DNA of 64,000 nt, from NCBI RefSeq assembly GCF_052857255.1, contig NC_135497.1, forward strand, positions 351,272,622 to 351,336,621, in the 5' to 3' direction. The translations under genes were made by a program, and so were the position numbers. How positions within the stretch are numbered: the stretch's first letter is position 1; every line of letters starts with the position of its first letter. The notes beneath the pieces are model-generated. The model worked only from the letters and a program-made list of their open reading frames with translations. It did not search any database and was not told the origin of the DNA. This document shows, piece by piece, positions 40,701-55,700 of this stretch. Source of the DNA: Amblyomma americanum (taxonomy: Eukaryota; Arthropoda; Arachnida; Ixodida; Ixodidae).

Positions 40701-43700
40701 CTTCTGCTCACTGAAAACAAGGGACAGCCCCCATGAGGTCAGAGAAAGGCACAGCATAATAAGGCACTCTTAACACCAGGCAGCAAGGTCACGATCTTAT
40801 AACTCTGAAGGGGGGGGGCATAAACATTTGTAAAAAATTTCTCAGGTGCGCACTTATTTCATGCCCCAGGTTTAAAACACTTTCACTTCCTCTAGTATCA
40901 AGAAAAAGAGCTCCATGGCAAGAAAGGCAGACAGCCTGCTACTGAAAGCAAGGGGAAAAGTGGCTTGAAGGAAGAAGGAAATATAAAGTCGTGAACCGAT
41001 TTTTCAGACTAGACGAAACCCGGAAAATGGCCCGAATAATTGAAGAACAGTCCGAAAAACCTGTTAACTTAACAAAAATCACTTTTCATAGAAAAACAGG
41101 TTTTAAAAATCACGAGCTTCACCACTCCCCAGGTTCCGTTTGCAAGCAATAATATTAGACTGTCATGCTTTCGTCATGTCCACGTCACCTCATGTCATAA
41201 TACCAGACAGTGCAATGCAGCCACACGCCATGCCATGAGCAAAGGCATGCACCGTGTGAAGCAAGAACAGTCTGTTTCCAAAGGAAACGACGGTTGCGAA
41301 GACCAAGAAAGGGAACACATGGGAAGAAGTGAGTGGAAGTGAACCTCCTCCCCCATCTGCCCCGCACCGTGGGCGTCGTCGTCTCAGCCACGGTGGATGC
41401 TGCAGCTGTCCCGTTTTCAATGCGATTGCGCACTCTTCATTGTAGGCCACCTCAATGACATCAAAGAGCATGCCATTATCTTGGTACGGGCATGTCAGAA
41501 GAATCCAAGCACAGCTAGCACACAAGACTCTATGCCTGAGCAGTGGAAGGACATGCTGCCCAGCTCAGACCCAGACTGTCAGCAATAGCTGGCAGGAAGA
41601 ACCAGAACGGCAGCAGAGTCCAATAGAATCCTGGACAATGGATTTCAACCACACCCTTAAAAATCCTGTTCAATAAAGTCTTCTTCATTCATTCATTCGA
41701 GTGGAAACAATGAAAAAATAGCAAAGGCTATCTAAGCCAGTCTGTCAAATTGACTCCATTTAAATCCAAGATGGCGCCTTAACTTTTGGTCGGAAAATGA
41801 CCTACACAGTGTTGCTGGTGTCTATTTTAGTCCGAAAAATTGAACTTTTGGACTCCACAGAGTCTTAAATATCGGTCATGAATACGTACACGTTCCTATA
41901 AGGTGCATGACGGCTGCTCAACGAAGTCCGAAAAATCGGTCGGCTACTGTTACATGATTTCGACTCAATCTGTAGCACACAACAAAGGCTCTGTAGCCTC
42001 TACTTGTAACCCGACTATGCATGTGGCTCCAAAGAAAAGTACAAAAGATAAGCCTTTCAAGTACATGCTTGAAAACATTTGTATGAACGACAAAATTTTC
42101 TGTCCTTGTGGCCAAATAGTGCACGCCACTAATTCCAACAGAAGAAGTCTTAGTCTTAAGTGCTGTAAATATAAAGCAGTCATTATTACCTGGACTCGGT
42201 AATGAGTTCATAGAAGTGCTCATAGAGAGACTTGTGCAGATCCCCTGGTGCATCACGCCACACCTACAAAAAGAAACAGAGAGTTAAAAGATTAATGCTG
42301 AGCTCAGCATGAATACCAACTTTTTAAGAAGACTGAGAGACCAAGTACATGATAACAGTCTAGAGTTGGGCTAGTTGGTGAATCATAAACATGGCAAAAA
42401 ACAGTGAGTATAAAGAGCCCGTTTCTACGTACTTGTTTACGTCGTGTTAACGAAGTACACATTTAATAAGTGGGTCCTTTATTGAGAGGAACATGGCTTA
42501 ATTTGCAGGCTTTAGTCAAAAGGTGTGAAACACTGTTAAATATATAGTCCACTGCAAGAACAATGGTTTACAGCAGGAATAAGAATTCACAAAAAAGAAA
42601 AGCTTCTGGCTGAGAAAACAAACACATTAAGCATTGCATTTTCTACCCCATGTTACTATTATTTGTAACATAAATCACACCAACCTCAAGGCTGCACAGG
42701 AGGTCTTCAAAGGCAGTCATGTTGGGAATAACTGTGGTCTCCCGACCACTGTCCACTGTGCCAACCAGAGAGAAGGCAAGGTGGAGAATGTGGCTGTTCA
42801 GGAGTGCACTCTTCTTCTTTAGCAGCATAGCCAGAGTCTTTAGAAAAACAAATAAAAATGCAAAAAAACTGTTGTGAAATTATCTTCCTTCATAGCATTC
42901 TTTCCTCTTTTCTCTGCAACATGAGTAAGGATAAGGTGGAAGTTTGAATCGGGGCTCCCACAAAAAGTTTATCCTCACACACTTCCCCACGCAGTGTACT
43001 CGAAGAGCCCTGGGACAGATAATCACATCTATTAAGGAGGGAAGCTACTGTTGGAAAAAAAAATTTATTAATGAAGTCACAATTATGAAAAAACCAGGAT
43101 ATATGTATGTTTGTGTGCTGATTCCAAATATGTCATTTAATTTTATGTACAAGTCCTTGTGCACTTATGAAATATGTTATGTAACCTTTTGCTGAGAGAG
43201 TTAAAAAATTCTGCTTCAGGGAACTTGCTAGACTGCATGCCATTGGTTTCTCTTGACATCAAACTATGCAATCAGGGTAAAATTATTATCCTGCTTATCA
43301 CAGAAGTTGAGGTACAGGGTTTTGAAGTTGCCACTCCACAAATTGGAAGAAAAATTTGTATTTCTGTTTCTAAAGTGATAACTTCAAAATACTATAACTC
43401 AACTTCTATAACAGGCAGGATGATAATTTTAACCTTACTGCATAGATTGATGTCAAGATAAACCAATGGCATGAAATCTAGCAAGTTCCCTGCAGCAGTA
43501 TCTTTTAAAAGTTCTCGGCAGCACAAGACTTGTTACACTATTGAGGACAAAATTCCTCAGGACATACGACCGACAACCAATGTTTATAGCTTTGTTATCA
43601 GCCGGTGATGGCAAGCAACACTTGCTGAGGTGAAAGTTGCTCTTGGGCTCTCCAATGTATGGTAGTGAACTCAACGGAACATTGGCACACTTTGCACTTA

Positions 43701-46700
43701 CGGACCAAAAACTGTGGCTATGTGCCCTGGAGACCTCTTTCCCCAATATTACATAAAATTAAATGACATATTTAGAATCAGCACGCAAAAATACACGTTC
43801 CCTAAAAATTTCATAATTGTGACTTAATTACTAAACATCATTTTTTAAGGCCCCCTTCCCCCTTTTAAATCAATGGAGGTAGAATGTATGATAACATACA
43901 TCACATGAGGCAAAGGGAGAGGAAAATTATCTGATTTGCCACTCAAAAATTGGAGGGAACACTTAAGCTCTGCCTTAAGAGTTTGACACGATAGTGTAAT
44001 GGGTTACCTGTAATGGGTTACCGTATTTACTTGCATAATTTGTGCACTTTCTTTAAATTAGGGCTTCAAAAAGGGGGTATGCAAATTACGCAAAAATTTT
44101 CCAAACACGTCCTAAAAAAGGCTACAAATATCATAATGCACAAACAATATATACTGTATACTGTTGCCTATACATAGACCGAGCGCCCTCTCGTAACCCT
44201 CGCTGGCCAAAAAAAAATAAGCAGACTCCTAATAAAACACGCGTGCCCCTCCCACCCCACCACGCGTTATGTAGTTCCCTGGGGGATGGCATGACGGCGT
44301 GTGCGCAGCTCAAAGCAATAAACGTGCAACGATACAATCGCAAAACCAGCAGAGGGAGGCAAAGGAGATAACGGGCGCGATAAAACGGCACCGTCGCGTG
44401 CGGCCTGACTATAGGCCCTGGATGACTAGCGGCAAACCGAACAGCAAACGGTACGGTAGTTTTGTAAAAGGTGCGCGTGCAACTGATCATCCGGGAAAGT
44501 GACCGCCAGTGCGAGCGAGCCGGGTAAATGGCGCATAATTCGTGCCCTTGCCACTCGCACCTTTCGCAACCGCACACGGTGATGCGGCCACGCCGATCTT
44601 CCCAAGCCTGCCCTGCGCACTCCCGCGTACATGCCAGTGGTCTGGAGCAGCAGAGGGCGCAAAATATGCGCGTAAAAGTCTTTTTTCAAAACTGCAGATA
44701 AAAAGTTGGGGGTGTGCAAATTATGTGAGTAAACACGGTAATTCCCATATATGCAGCATTGGTCATTATCTACTTTACATTCATAGATCCCTGGGATCCC
44801 TCATACCAGTGGCACAACAGTTAAGCGCCGCGCCACTGCCCTGCGATGTCAGGTGCTGCCACTGGTGGACCCAGGTTGCTCTCCCCGACCAATCAGTCAT
44901 AAATATAGCTACCACCTGCCACGGTGGGCAGCTTGTTCACAATCCAGTGGGCAGGTTGTGATGACGCCGCAAGGTCAAGTGACCTAGGTGGCCCACCTAG
45001 GCTTCTTCTCCGGGGATTTTCGTGAATTTTTCGCTCACGGTCATCGACGGTGACAATGGCGACGACGGATTTTCTGCGACATGAGCTCCTTGACTTTATC
45101 GCGTTAAAATGACCTTTCTGCTTGGACGGTTGCATCCCGGAATGAGATCACACTGTAACGCTCATTGGCCTTCGACGAAATTTTAGTAGCAAATGTAGAG
45201 TCTAAACAGGGCCCCCAGATATTTAGCCCTCTTCTGAAGTGCAGCAACAGCAAAAGAAGCACATCTGCCTCTCCACTCGCCATGCAAAATGAAGGTTTCG
45301 GCACCCGTATTGTGCCGTCTTACCTGATAGCCTCTGATGCGATCCATCTCCTGCTGGGCTGCTCTGTTGCTACGCACGACACACACCAGAGCCTTGACAG
45401 TGGCATACAGCCCTTCAACGTCCTGCGCCATCGCCACCAGGCCCAGGAGGACAGCTACACCCCCAATGTTCTCAATAGTCAGAGCAACAGGTCGAGGAAT
45501 GAATGTTCGTGCTCCTGGAAAATCCACCCACACGTACACATCACACTTGGAACTGCTTTGCGAACAGGCATAGGCACAGCCACAGGGCTCTTTTGATCAC
45601 CCAGATCTGGCTTAGCATGTTCAGCAAGGTCAGCATTTTGCTTTTCTTCACGAATTCTTTAACAACCCCAAGGTCAGGCTGTACTCATCATAGAAGTGGA
45701 AAGCAGTACTACCAATGACAAGCCTTACTTGTGCTGCCTAGCACCCTGTTGCTTACGCCGAGGATGAACCAGCCTCATCAACCTCTTTCTCTTTAACACC
45801 ACAAAACAGAAGAAGCCAGGAAAAGATGTGCTCTTGCTTTTGGTAAGCATTTCACCAGGTAGGCGATTTAGAAGCGGTGGCATGCATAAAAACAATTTTG
45901 CTAGTGACACAACTGCCAAAAGAGTTATTTCTGACAGCAGTTTGGTTCTCATAATGAACACATCAGACTCATCTCCAGAAGTGAGCCCGATGATCAGTTT
46001 CATACAGCATACAGTTTCTCATGAGGCTGTGAGTGAAGAGAACAAAATTCTGGAAAGAGTGCGTGAGTGATGCACACCAATATTGAGCAAAAAAAAAAAA
46101 GGTGGTCAAGTAATATATTCTTTACCCTCAAGCAGCTCCTATATTTATGTGTTCACCTACATTCATGGGAAACCTATATTCAAATAAACATGGCACTTTA
46201 CTTAGGGAGGTGGCATTCGGTGGCAGAAGCCACATCCTTGCACACTGTGAAACTTACTACTCATGCACTGCAGATTCATATGGCCAAAAATTACCAATGA
46301 TAAACAACAAGTACTAAATAAAAGGTATTAATACTACAACGCAACTTACCGAGGTACCCAATGAGAACACCACCCAAGCAGCGTGCTGGACCACTCAAGT
46401 GAGCTGCTGAATTGTGCAAAATGCGAATTGGTGTGGCATTTTCATGTGATGACATGCCCAACTGCAAAAGAAAGATAATGCATGTTGTTTCAGTGACCTC
46501 TCAGGGTCATCCAAACACTATCCGTGCACCTGTGCCTACCATTTTGGCGATTGACTTGCAGTCAGTCTTGCTGTATACTCTTCTGATCTTGGCTAAGGTC
46601 ATGACAGACACTGCAGTTGCATTCAAACCAAACACAACCTTCTCTTCACTCAGAAAGGGAGGCAGAGGGTCAGTACCTGCAAGTGTGAAAGAACATCCAT

Positions 46701-49700
46701 ACAAATTGACACCTCTCCTGCATTGATCAAAATCTTATTTTAGTAGGCCTGTGCGAATAATCGACAATTTCAAATATTCGTCCGAATAGTAAAGTATTCG
46801 ATATTCGAGTCGATCAGAATGTTTGGCATTCGAAATCGCGAGGTATTTGTCTCGAACAAATACTGCTTATGGAACGCCGGTTCAGTGTGCCTTCTCTGCA
46901 ATGACAACGCAGCGCGCGTGCAGCCAAAGCCCCAACATCGCGCCATGTGCCTGCACTCCAACGTGTACGCCGGAGCTGGCAGCGCACTGTACCTTCCTCC
47001 CAGGTGTCTGCGCCCACGATGCACACGTGGCAGGCATCAATAGAAAGATTTAGCACAGCGCTATCCACTTCTAAGTGCTGGTTGTTTCCAATGTGGCAGG
47101 CGTGCAAACAGCTGACCGGTGCCTTGTGGCGCCCTTGCAATCTGCGCATGCGCAGTGGCTGCCTGCGGAAGCAGATCACGGTAGCCGCAGCGGATCGTGC
47201 TATGCTATATCTTTCTAAGACGCACAGCTACTGCGACTTCCACAGGACGAGTTGGAGCTGACTGCAGCTACCGCAGCCGCTCTCCTCCGCGTGAAATTCG
47301 CTACTCAAGTGCAAAGGTGCGAGCATGAGAGGGAGCTGGCAGGAGGCACATGGAAATGGGTGCCCTTTTTCGAAGCCTGACACAGGGTGGCACTGGGCGT
47401 GCGGTGCGTATAGAGTCACTGGAAGCTTTCCAGTGAGGCTAGTCACTCTAGATGAGGTCAATGGAGTCGTTTCTCAAAAAAAAAAAAGCAACAGCTGCGC
47501 AACAATGCAATCGCAATTAAAAGTGCACTAAAGAATTCTGGTAAAATTCATTTTCACTTTATTTTGTTTTTTGGGTTTCTGGGAACAAACAGTTTCAGCT
47601 GCAAACAACAAACATAGCCGCAAATTAAGCCCACGAAAATAAAAATACGTGGGGACTACGCTTTCGTGAGACTCACCCTGACTCTGCAGCGGCCAATGAA
47701 AATACTATAATCTGTGAGGACATCCAAAGTAATTTTTATTACTCTTTCCAGACATGACGTAAGTAATAGTTTGATAAACCGACTACATACTCGTGGCTGA
47801 GAGAACATATCACCAAAATAAGCTCGAAGCATGCGGACTGTGTTTTCTCCTCCTTTGCTGCCACAGGGGTGATGCGCCTGACCGTCTGCTCCAGCTAAAT
47901 ATTAGTCCAACCAGCAATCCGCACATTTTTAAAGATAACTCTGCATATTACTCCGCCAATTGTACAGCAGCAAGCTGCGATGCAACTGGATAAAAAGCAC
48001 TCTGTGTATGCTTTTTGCCATGGCGACCATGTTGATTGACTTCTACGCTCCGTGGCGGTTAAAAAATAAAATGGCCAGAGCTAGGACAACTAATCTAAAT
48101 TAAATAGGGAAATCAGCCACATATGATAACGTTGAAGTTTTTAAGAATGCTTGGAGTGTGCAGTTCGAGCTCCCATGATAAAAAGACAAACTCAAAACCC
48201 TCTTTAGTGCCCCTTCAAGACCAGCAGTCGGTGGTCCCATAGATAGATCTCACACCCCACATATGCGTCATCTCCGCATGTAGGCCGACTCCCGCAATTT
48301 CTGATGGCCATTTTTGCAGAAAATCGATACAGCTTCAATGAGTGTGAGAAAGTTTCAATGCACTCTCTCTTTTTCTCAAGTAATGTCTGTGTGTACCAGA
48401 ATAATACAGGATTTTGAAAATGCCTATTGTGATGTTTAGCATTTTTCTGTGCCAGAAGTATTCGAAATATTCTCTTTGAAATTATTCTAAGAAAATTACT
48501 ATTTACTTCGAATTCGCTTTGAGCCAAAAACTACTACTCACATGAACCTATATTTGAACATATTAGTATTGTAATCTGTCCATGATAGCACTAAGGACAT
48601 GCAAATAGCCTATTCAAACTACTCAAAAAGCATGCAAACACTAGAAAATGGGCCCTTAAGTGGCACATTTATGCCCTTTCATGGTAACACTCACCAATCA
48701 TAACAGGAGCCTGTAAGCTGCCAACATAGCTAGGTCCCAAAAGGTAGATCTGATGTATAATTTGGGGCGACATCACCTCCTCCATCATGTGGCAGGGGCC
48801 CTGCTTCCAAATTAACCGCGATGGATGGCGGAATTGAGGGGGCGTTCCAATGAAGCCATACACTGAAGAGGCCACTGTCAGGTTGGCAGCACCCCCACCC
48901 GGGTTTTGTGAAATGTATGGGATCTGCAAAATGATATTGTTCAGAATGCTCAGCAATGCATCAAAATAATCACAGCAGTAAACTTACAATAAAAAAGAAA
49001 CACTAAAATATATTTAGCAAAATCAAGCTCAACTGCACAATAAGAAAAGTAGCTATGATAAACACTGTGGTCGAGACATCACAGATCATTAGAGGGCAGC
49101 CACAACTATCAACAACATGAAGGGCTTATGAAGAGTACAGTTAAACCTGTATGTAACGAACCTCCATGTAATGAATTCCTCAATATCATGAAGTTTCTCA
49201 ACTCCCCAATGCCGACCCCATTGAAGAGTGTGTATCTGCCAACTCCATGCAACGAAGGTGTGGTGGTCGACCTTGATACAACGAACTCGCCATGCCGACT
49301 TATTAACCAGTGCTGCGTTGCTTAAAACTTAGCCAAATCACGCGAAAGTTTTATGACAATAAACCATGAACCACCATGACAGGAATGTTTACGACTGCAA
49401 CAAGCGAATGCAGTTGACACAACGCGCCATGTTCTAGTGTGACTGGTGCCTATCTGTGGCAAACACAGCAGTCTCCACAGCTTTTTGCTCTTACAGTGTT
49501 GCACCAAGTGACACTGCAACAGCCTGTGTCCAAAAGCAACACAGCACAAAACAACAAGTAGCGAAGAAGGCATGGGACAAGCAGTGCATGGCCATTGCCG
49601 CCGCACGGTTGCTCACATAGTGCCGACAGCGGTTGCGCCGTGGGGGGTGGGGATGGCGAACATCGGCAATGTAAGGCGAAGAGTCAATTTCCGAGGGCTA

Positions 49701-52700
49701 CGGCGGATGAAAAGACTGAGAAACTTTTTTCTTTTTTTCACGGGAGATGAGCATGCAGAAAGAGGTGGGTACTCTTAACTCCTCTGCCTACTCCACTCTG
49801 GCCACCCCGCGTGTAGCAGCACTGTGCTATCAGCGACGGAGATGGTGGCGGCTGCTGCGCTGATCGCAAAATCTCTGTACATGTTTACGACTTCGAGTAA
49901 AGGGGGTTTACTGTGAGCATTTTTTAGGCCATTTCATTACATTTATATTTCATTTTGGCTTCCCTTTCGTAGTCTTCTCGAGTTTTGACACGAAAACTCG
50001 ATGTAACAAAAACCTGCATGCAAAGAAAAACTGAGGACTTTTCTCAACTTTGCTATATCCAGGTTTAACTGTAGTAGACACATGAATTTCTACAGTTTCA
50101 AAAATCAAATAAATCATGCAAGATGATGTTTGGAACTACACTTTTCAAATTTTTTGTGCCCGTATTGGAAAATATAAACGCTTTCAGTTCCTTTCACTGC
50201 AAAACAAGAAACAATGTAAGAAAGAAGACTAATTTAGTAGATTCTAAACGCAAGTTATACAGGGTTCTCTGTACCTCGATATACTGGATGCAATAAACAC
50301 AGAAGTATGTATTTAACATGAGAACCACAAGACATGGGCATATGTATATCGTCTGAGTCCATATAGCTTTCTTACACACTTGTGGTATGGTTAAAGTGGT
50401 AAATAGCAAAACCTCATTAATTTGGAAGGGTGGAAATTTGGGAGAGTAGGTAAGAATCCATAAATTTGGGCAAGGTGGTAAGGATCCATGAGCACTTCCT
50501 CCTGGTCCTTTCTTCTTCTGCGTGTCTGTCCTGTGGTGCCACAACACTACGGGTTAATTCAGACTTCAAGGGACTGGGAAAAACGTCTGAATTATCCAAA
50601 GATTGAATTACCAAATGACCCCCCCCCCCCCCCCCCCAAAAAAAAAAAGATGCAAAAAACTGGTTTCATCATAGTAAATTTCTTTGATGAAAAACTTGGC
50701 AATGATCTCCTGTTTTTGAGACGAAATTGCACGGTAATAACAACTTTCTTCCAGTCCTGCTAATGTTCGACTACATTCAAACTGTCAAAAATGTCGAAGG
50801 AGAACTGCTCCCAAATGGTACTGGACTTCGCGGCCTCTTTCATGGCACGAGCTGGTAACGGCGAAGCCTCCTAACAAGCAGCGTTGTTGCATGTGAGGAG
50901 GCTACACCGTGCAAGCTGCAAACAGCACATGACGAGTGCGCAGTTTTGGTCCACTGGGGAGAATGGAAGAAGTTGCGGACAGAAGTGAGGGAAACTGCGC
51001 CGGCGCGGGAACAGTGAGATGCCTTTGAAAAATAGAGGAAAGACCACAGTTGAGTCAAGCCACATTTGAAATGGCGCGCAGCTGGGCTCAGTTAGCTGGC
51101 CGATATGCGGTTGACAGCCGCCATAGCTGCAGGCTACAGGCAAAGCTCAGAAAGTGAAATAATGCAGCCAACCATCTCTAGGCCTAGCGACAGGGCCCTC
51201 CAATCGTCGCCACGCCTGCTGTTGTGCCCACATAAGATGTGCCTAAGCAAAAATGCATCATGCGATTCAGGCTTGAGAAGGGATACTTGGCCAATCATTC
51301 ACCATGCTGGTCATACCTCAACACAGCTGCCCTTCAGGAGCCTGTCTGAATAAACCAAAGCGAGCCCAACAGCACAGCAGCGTCGAAATTGAGGAGCCTC
51401 CACCACCATTGACAAACATGGCCGCTCGACCAGTCCACGCCACTAGTCCAAACTATCTGCATTTCTGAATTAACCAGGCTTTACTGGAAGGGTTAGGGTT
51501 TGGGCTAGTGAGTAATCTACACGAGGTTCCATAGCACACAGCAAGGCTCGATTTGTGTCCGTGTTGTAGCGCTTGTGATGTGTCCCTTCTTTGTTGTGCA
51601 CTATGGAACCTCATGTCAGGTTTTACTGTACTTTCAAAATGAAAAACCCAATGCATAAGAAACAAATGTAGCATGCACTGCAACAGTAACGTGTTGCTGA
51701 CAGGTATCCCCACCTTTTGAGTGGACATGTGCTGACCATCAATGTAAATGGAGACAGAGCTGTTCTTGAGCACAGCTCTGTTAAGAACTATGACCACATG
51801 GTGCCATTGGCCTTCCTGCAGCAGCTCAGGGCTCCAGAAGCGGATGCAGCCTTCCTCCTTCACCTCAGGCTCCCAGTCAGCACCAGCTTGAAAAACGCAG
51901 GCCACAATAAATAACCCAAGTTACAGTGCACCTTCACTTGTGCCAGCTTTTCATTAGCAAATTACTTGAGGCCCAAGCCATAGTAAGAGTAATGAACAAC
52001 AACCTCAGGCAAATCAAATGAGCCCATAAACTTACTAAGGTTTGGCAAGGGAATCTCTTGGGTGGAAACGAGCAATGCCTTGTCCCGAGATGACAGCTGA
52101 ATCACCAAGCACACAAGATGGTCATCGCGGCCGTGTAGGTTGCGTACCAGAGTCAGCAACCGCACCGCATGAGGATCCACATGAGGGTCACTGAACCGCT
52201 CGACGCTCAACCAAGTGGAGAAGGACAGCCCTGGCTGCGGCGGGAACACACGGTCACCTGCAACATGCAAGCAGATTAGTCAACTCTAAATGGAATCAGA
52301 AACATTTATTGCCTGCAGATGTTGTCACGGTATGCCTAGAAATAGGCATAATCCCAGTGCTTACATTTTAGTAGACTATTGCAGGAAGCAAGAAGAAAAA
52401 TGCAAAATTAAAAAAAAATGCATGGAGAAGGTTTATTTAGGTTTCTGCTAAAATCATATGGATCCAGTCACCTCAAGTAAGCTGCTGTTTGCGACTATGC
52501 AAGAGAGCATGTGAGGAAGAGTAGAAATAAAGTAATGGCATCGTGTGCACCAATGCAGTTCCCTACTCTTAGCCCCAGCCTAGTCATAGCTACTTCGCTC
52601 TTGCACTTCTACGATGGCCAAGCAACTGTGCCCACCTGTGCCAATTCCCCCAATGACACCTTCAGGTGCGCCGCCAACCATGGAGACGCCCACCATAGGT

Positions 52701-55700
52701 GGGCCGCCTGAAGCACTCTGCGGGGCCACGCTGCTTAGATATAGACAGCTGAAGCCTTCGGGGGCCATCTCAAACTCCACAAAGGGCGGTGTGAGCAGCG
52801 TGCCGTGCAGGCGGCAGTCACGAGGCGTGGTCATGGAGACCAAAGTCTTGATGCGGGTCAACGGCACGGGTCCTCCATCCTTCTGATTGGTCAGCCGGGA
52901 TGACTGGGCCCGCACTAGGCAGACACTGCCTCCGGCTTGCCGTTTGTACTCGCTGCCCACGTCAAACAGGTTGCAGCACAATGGGGACCCCAGCCGCAGG
53001 AATGAGCTGCAGGACAGAGCACACTCATTCTTGGTAACTTTGCCGTGTTCCACTTCCAAGCTAAACACAGCAAAGAACAGTGATACAAGATACTACTGCA
53101 CCACTTGGTGAGTCTCATGTAGCCTAGAATGAACTGATATTGTTGCTACTCTCTGCATGAAGTTGCCTCATTTTAATGAATGCAATACCAAGTTCACAAA
53201 ACGTGAACAGATGTACCTCAAAGTGCAACATGGAAATTGGAGTGCCATGTGGGAGTACTGGCAGCTGGTAGCTATAGAAACAGCCTTTCCACTGTTCCCA
53301 GCAACTCTTGGTCTTACTGCAGCTCATGCAAAAGCCAGTCCTTGTAATGAGGTAAGCTAAGTGAAAAACTGAAAAGCAAGAAGCCACCATCACATGCAAC
53401 AGTAGAAACAGTCACTGCAAGCAGTGTGCATAGCACAGCATGGGAAAGTGCCCCTAACACCGAGCCACAGGGATCCTACGACAATGAATCTGGTGGCTAG
53501 TAAAGCAGACGGATGCTGGCACTGCAGAACTGTTATGTTTCTCTGCATTATCTAGCAGCAGTATATGAAAAGAGTAACACAATTTAAACTTTAAGGTAAT
53601 AAAAAAAAATACTATCCCTAGCTGATTACTTTTGTGGGACCTGAAAAATTGTCAAAATAATCTAACAGTCCAAAAAAAATCTGTGAACTTCCAAGAAATA
53701 ACTACCACTTTAATTAGAAAAAATTCACAGGATGGTTATCAGTGTGTAATGTGATAGTGACAGGTGTTTGCAGTGGTGAATATAATATCATTTATTCCTT
53801 ATAGTGTGCAAATATTCGAAATTTTGAATACAAATCAAATATGTTGGTTATATGTCAGTTCAGTTGATATCTGATGCAAGAATTCCCAAATATTTGGCAG
53901 TGATCATACAACGCACCAATTTTAATAAATTCGACTACTACAGAACCAAATACTTCAGCAAAATCCACAGAACAAGTTTAAAATGTCAAGAAAATGGAAA
54001 AAAAGGTGTCTTCTTCACTTTACCCATCATTTATCATGCGTACCAAACACACTTGGATGCAGCTAGGCTTGGCCCCCTTGCAAACAAGGCAAGACCGGAG
54101 GCTAATTGGTGTTTCATACTGAGGATATCGTGCGAAGTGGTACAGAAAGACGTGAACACAGACAGACGAAGCTGGAAATGTTTCAACAGGATTAAGGCAC
54201 TTTATTTGTCTTTCTGTACCACTTAGCGCAATTTCCTCAGTACCTCTTGCGAAATTCCACAAGTGGGCTTTTCCACATATCACACGTGATGAGAACACGA
54301 TGGACGACTGCAAGCGCAAACGACTGAAGGCGCGAAAATGAAACTATGGCGCGGGAAACGCCTCGTGGGCAGTGTTGCATGAGATGCAGTTGCGGGCTGT
54401 GATGCATGTTTCTGTCAACCGCATTTTCCTTGTCGCCTGCAACTTAAAAACGCAATTTCTCGATTGCAATAGACGAGGATTGTGCAGCTGCCACGAAAAC
54501 ACCAGAGAAGCGTGCCCACGTACACAACATTCCGCCACACGCGCCCGCACTCTTCGCTGTTGCCCCCCTTCCACCAACAGCTGCTCAGGTATATGGGCAG
54601 CCATCGTAGGGCGTTTAGGATTTTCTGTGCATGTGAACAATCGCAAGAGTCACAAAGCCTGGCAAATTCCAGAGAACCATGTTGGCCTTACTAGAATTGA
54701 AAAAAAAAGACTGACACTGATGCACATTTTTCTCAAGCGTACTGCTCGGCTACTAGGTATGTTTCCTGGCTCATATGTTGTTGTTTTTCCTGCGGTCCAA
54801 AAAAAAAAAAAAAGTTCCCTAAAAACATGCATATAATATCAAGTTCTTTTTCCAGATTTTTAGCATGTCAAATTTCCACCTTGTATTATATGCGGATCCA
54901 AATAATTTTTGGCCAAAATCTGCAGTTCCGGTTTCATTATTATTCAGTGCCATCACCACCACGCTTCGAGCAAGAGAAGGCGCTATCCAGCAGTGGCATA
55001 GGTCAGTAGTCTTGATTTCAACGCCAGTTCACATCATTACACTGACCTGACCTCATGACACCCAGGATGATGGCCCCTGCCATGGTATCCAGGACTGCAA
55101 AAGCAGTACTTGACTGCTTTCAAAAGGAAAGTAATCATAGCTACCAAAAGCATCGGTGCCACGTTAAGTGCTGCTACATCGTCTGGATGAGGTAGGAAGA
55201 GCTTGCAGATAATGACTCCAAACACAGGCCTCTCCAGCTACGCTGCGCATTTGGATCTAGATCACTTGGGCCAGCATTCCCAAGGAGCTCGCCAGAAATG
55301 CGGGATATCGAGTGCGCTCAACAGTAACGAAGAAGTATTTCTATGAAAAGATATCTCTAACAACAGCCTTTAGGAAGGCAGCATACCCAATGATGACTAT
55401 CACTAAAGCTCCGACTACAGACACTTCTGAAGCGTGCGCCGGAACCGATCTGCGGAAGCTCGCGGTGCAGGGCACAAGTACGTACGAGCGCAGCACCCAG
55501 ATCTGTATCTGCCAGATATTTGGCGCCCACGCTACACGCGTCATATCTGGCGTGCCGGCATACATTAATAATCGGAGGACGTTCAGCTTTCATGACTTCC
55601 AGAACGTCTTCGAGCTGACTGCCTTTCCTTACTTACATTATATGCGAATGAAAATTTTTTTTTTCCATTTTTGCTATCCCCAAATACTTGTATTATACCA

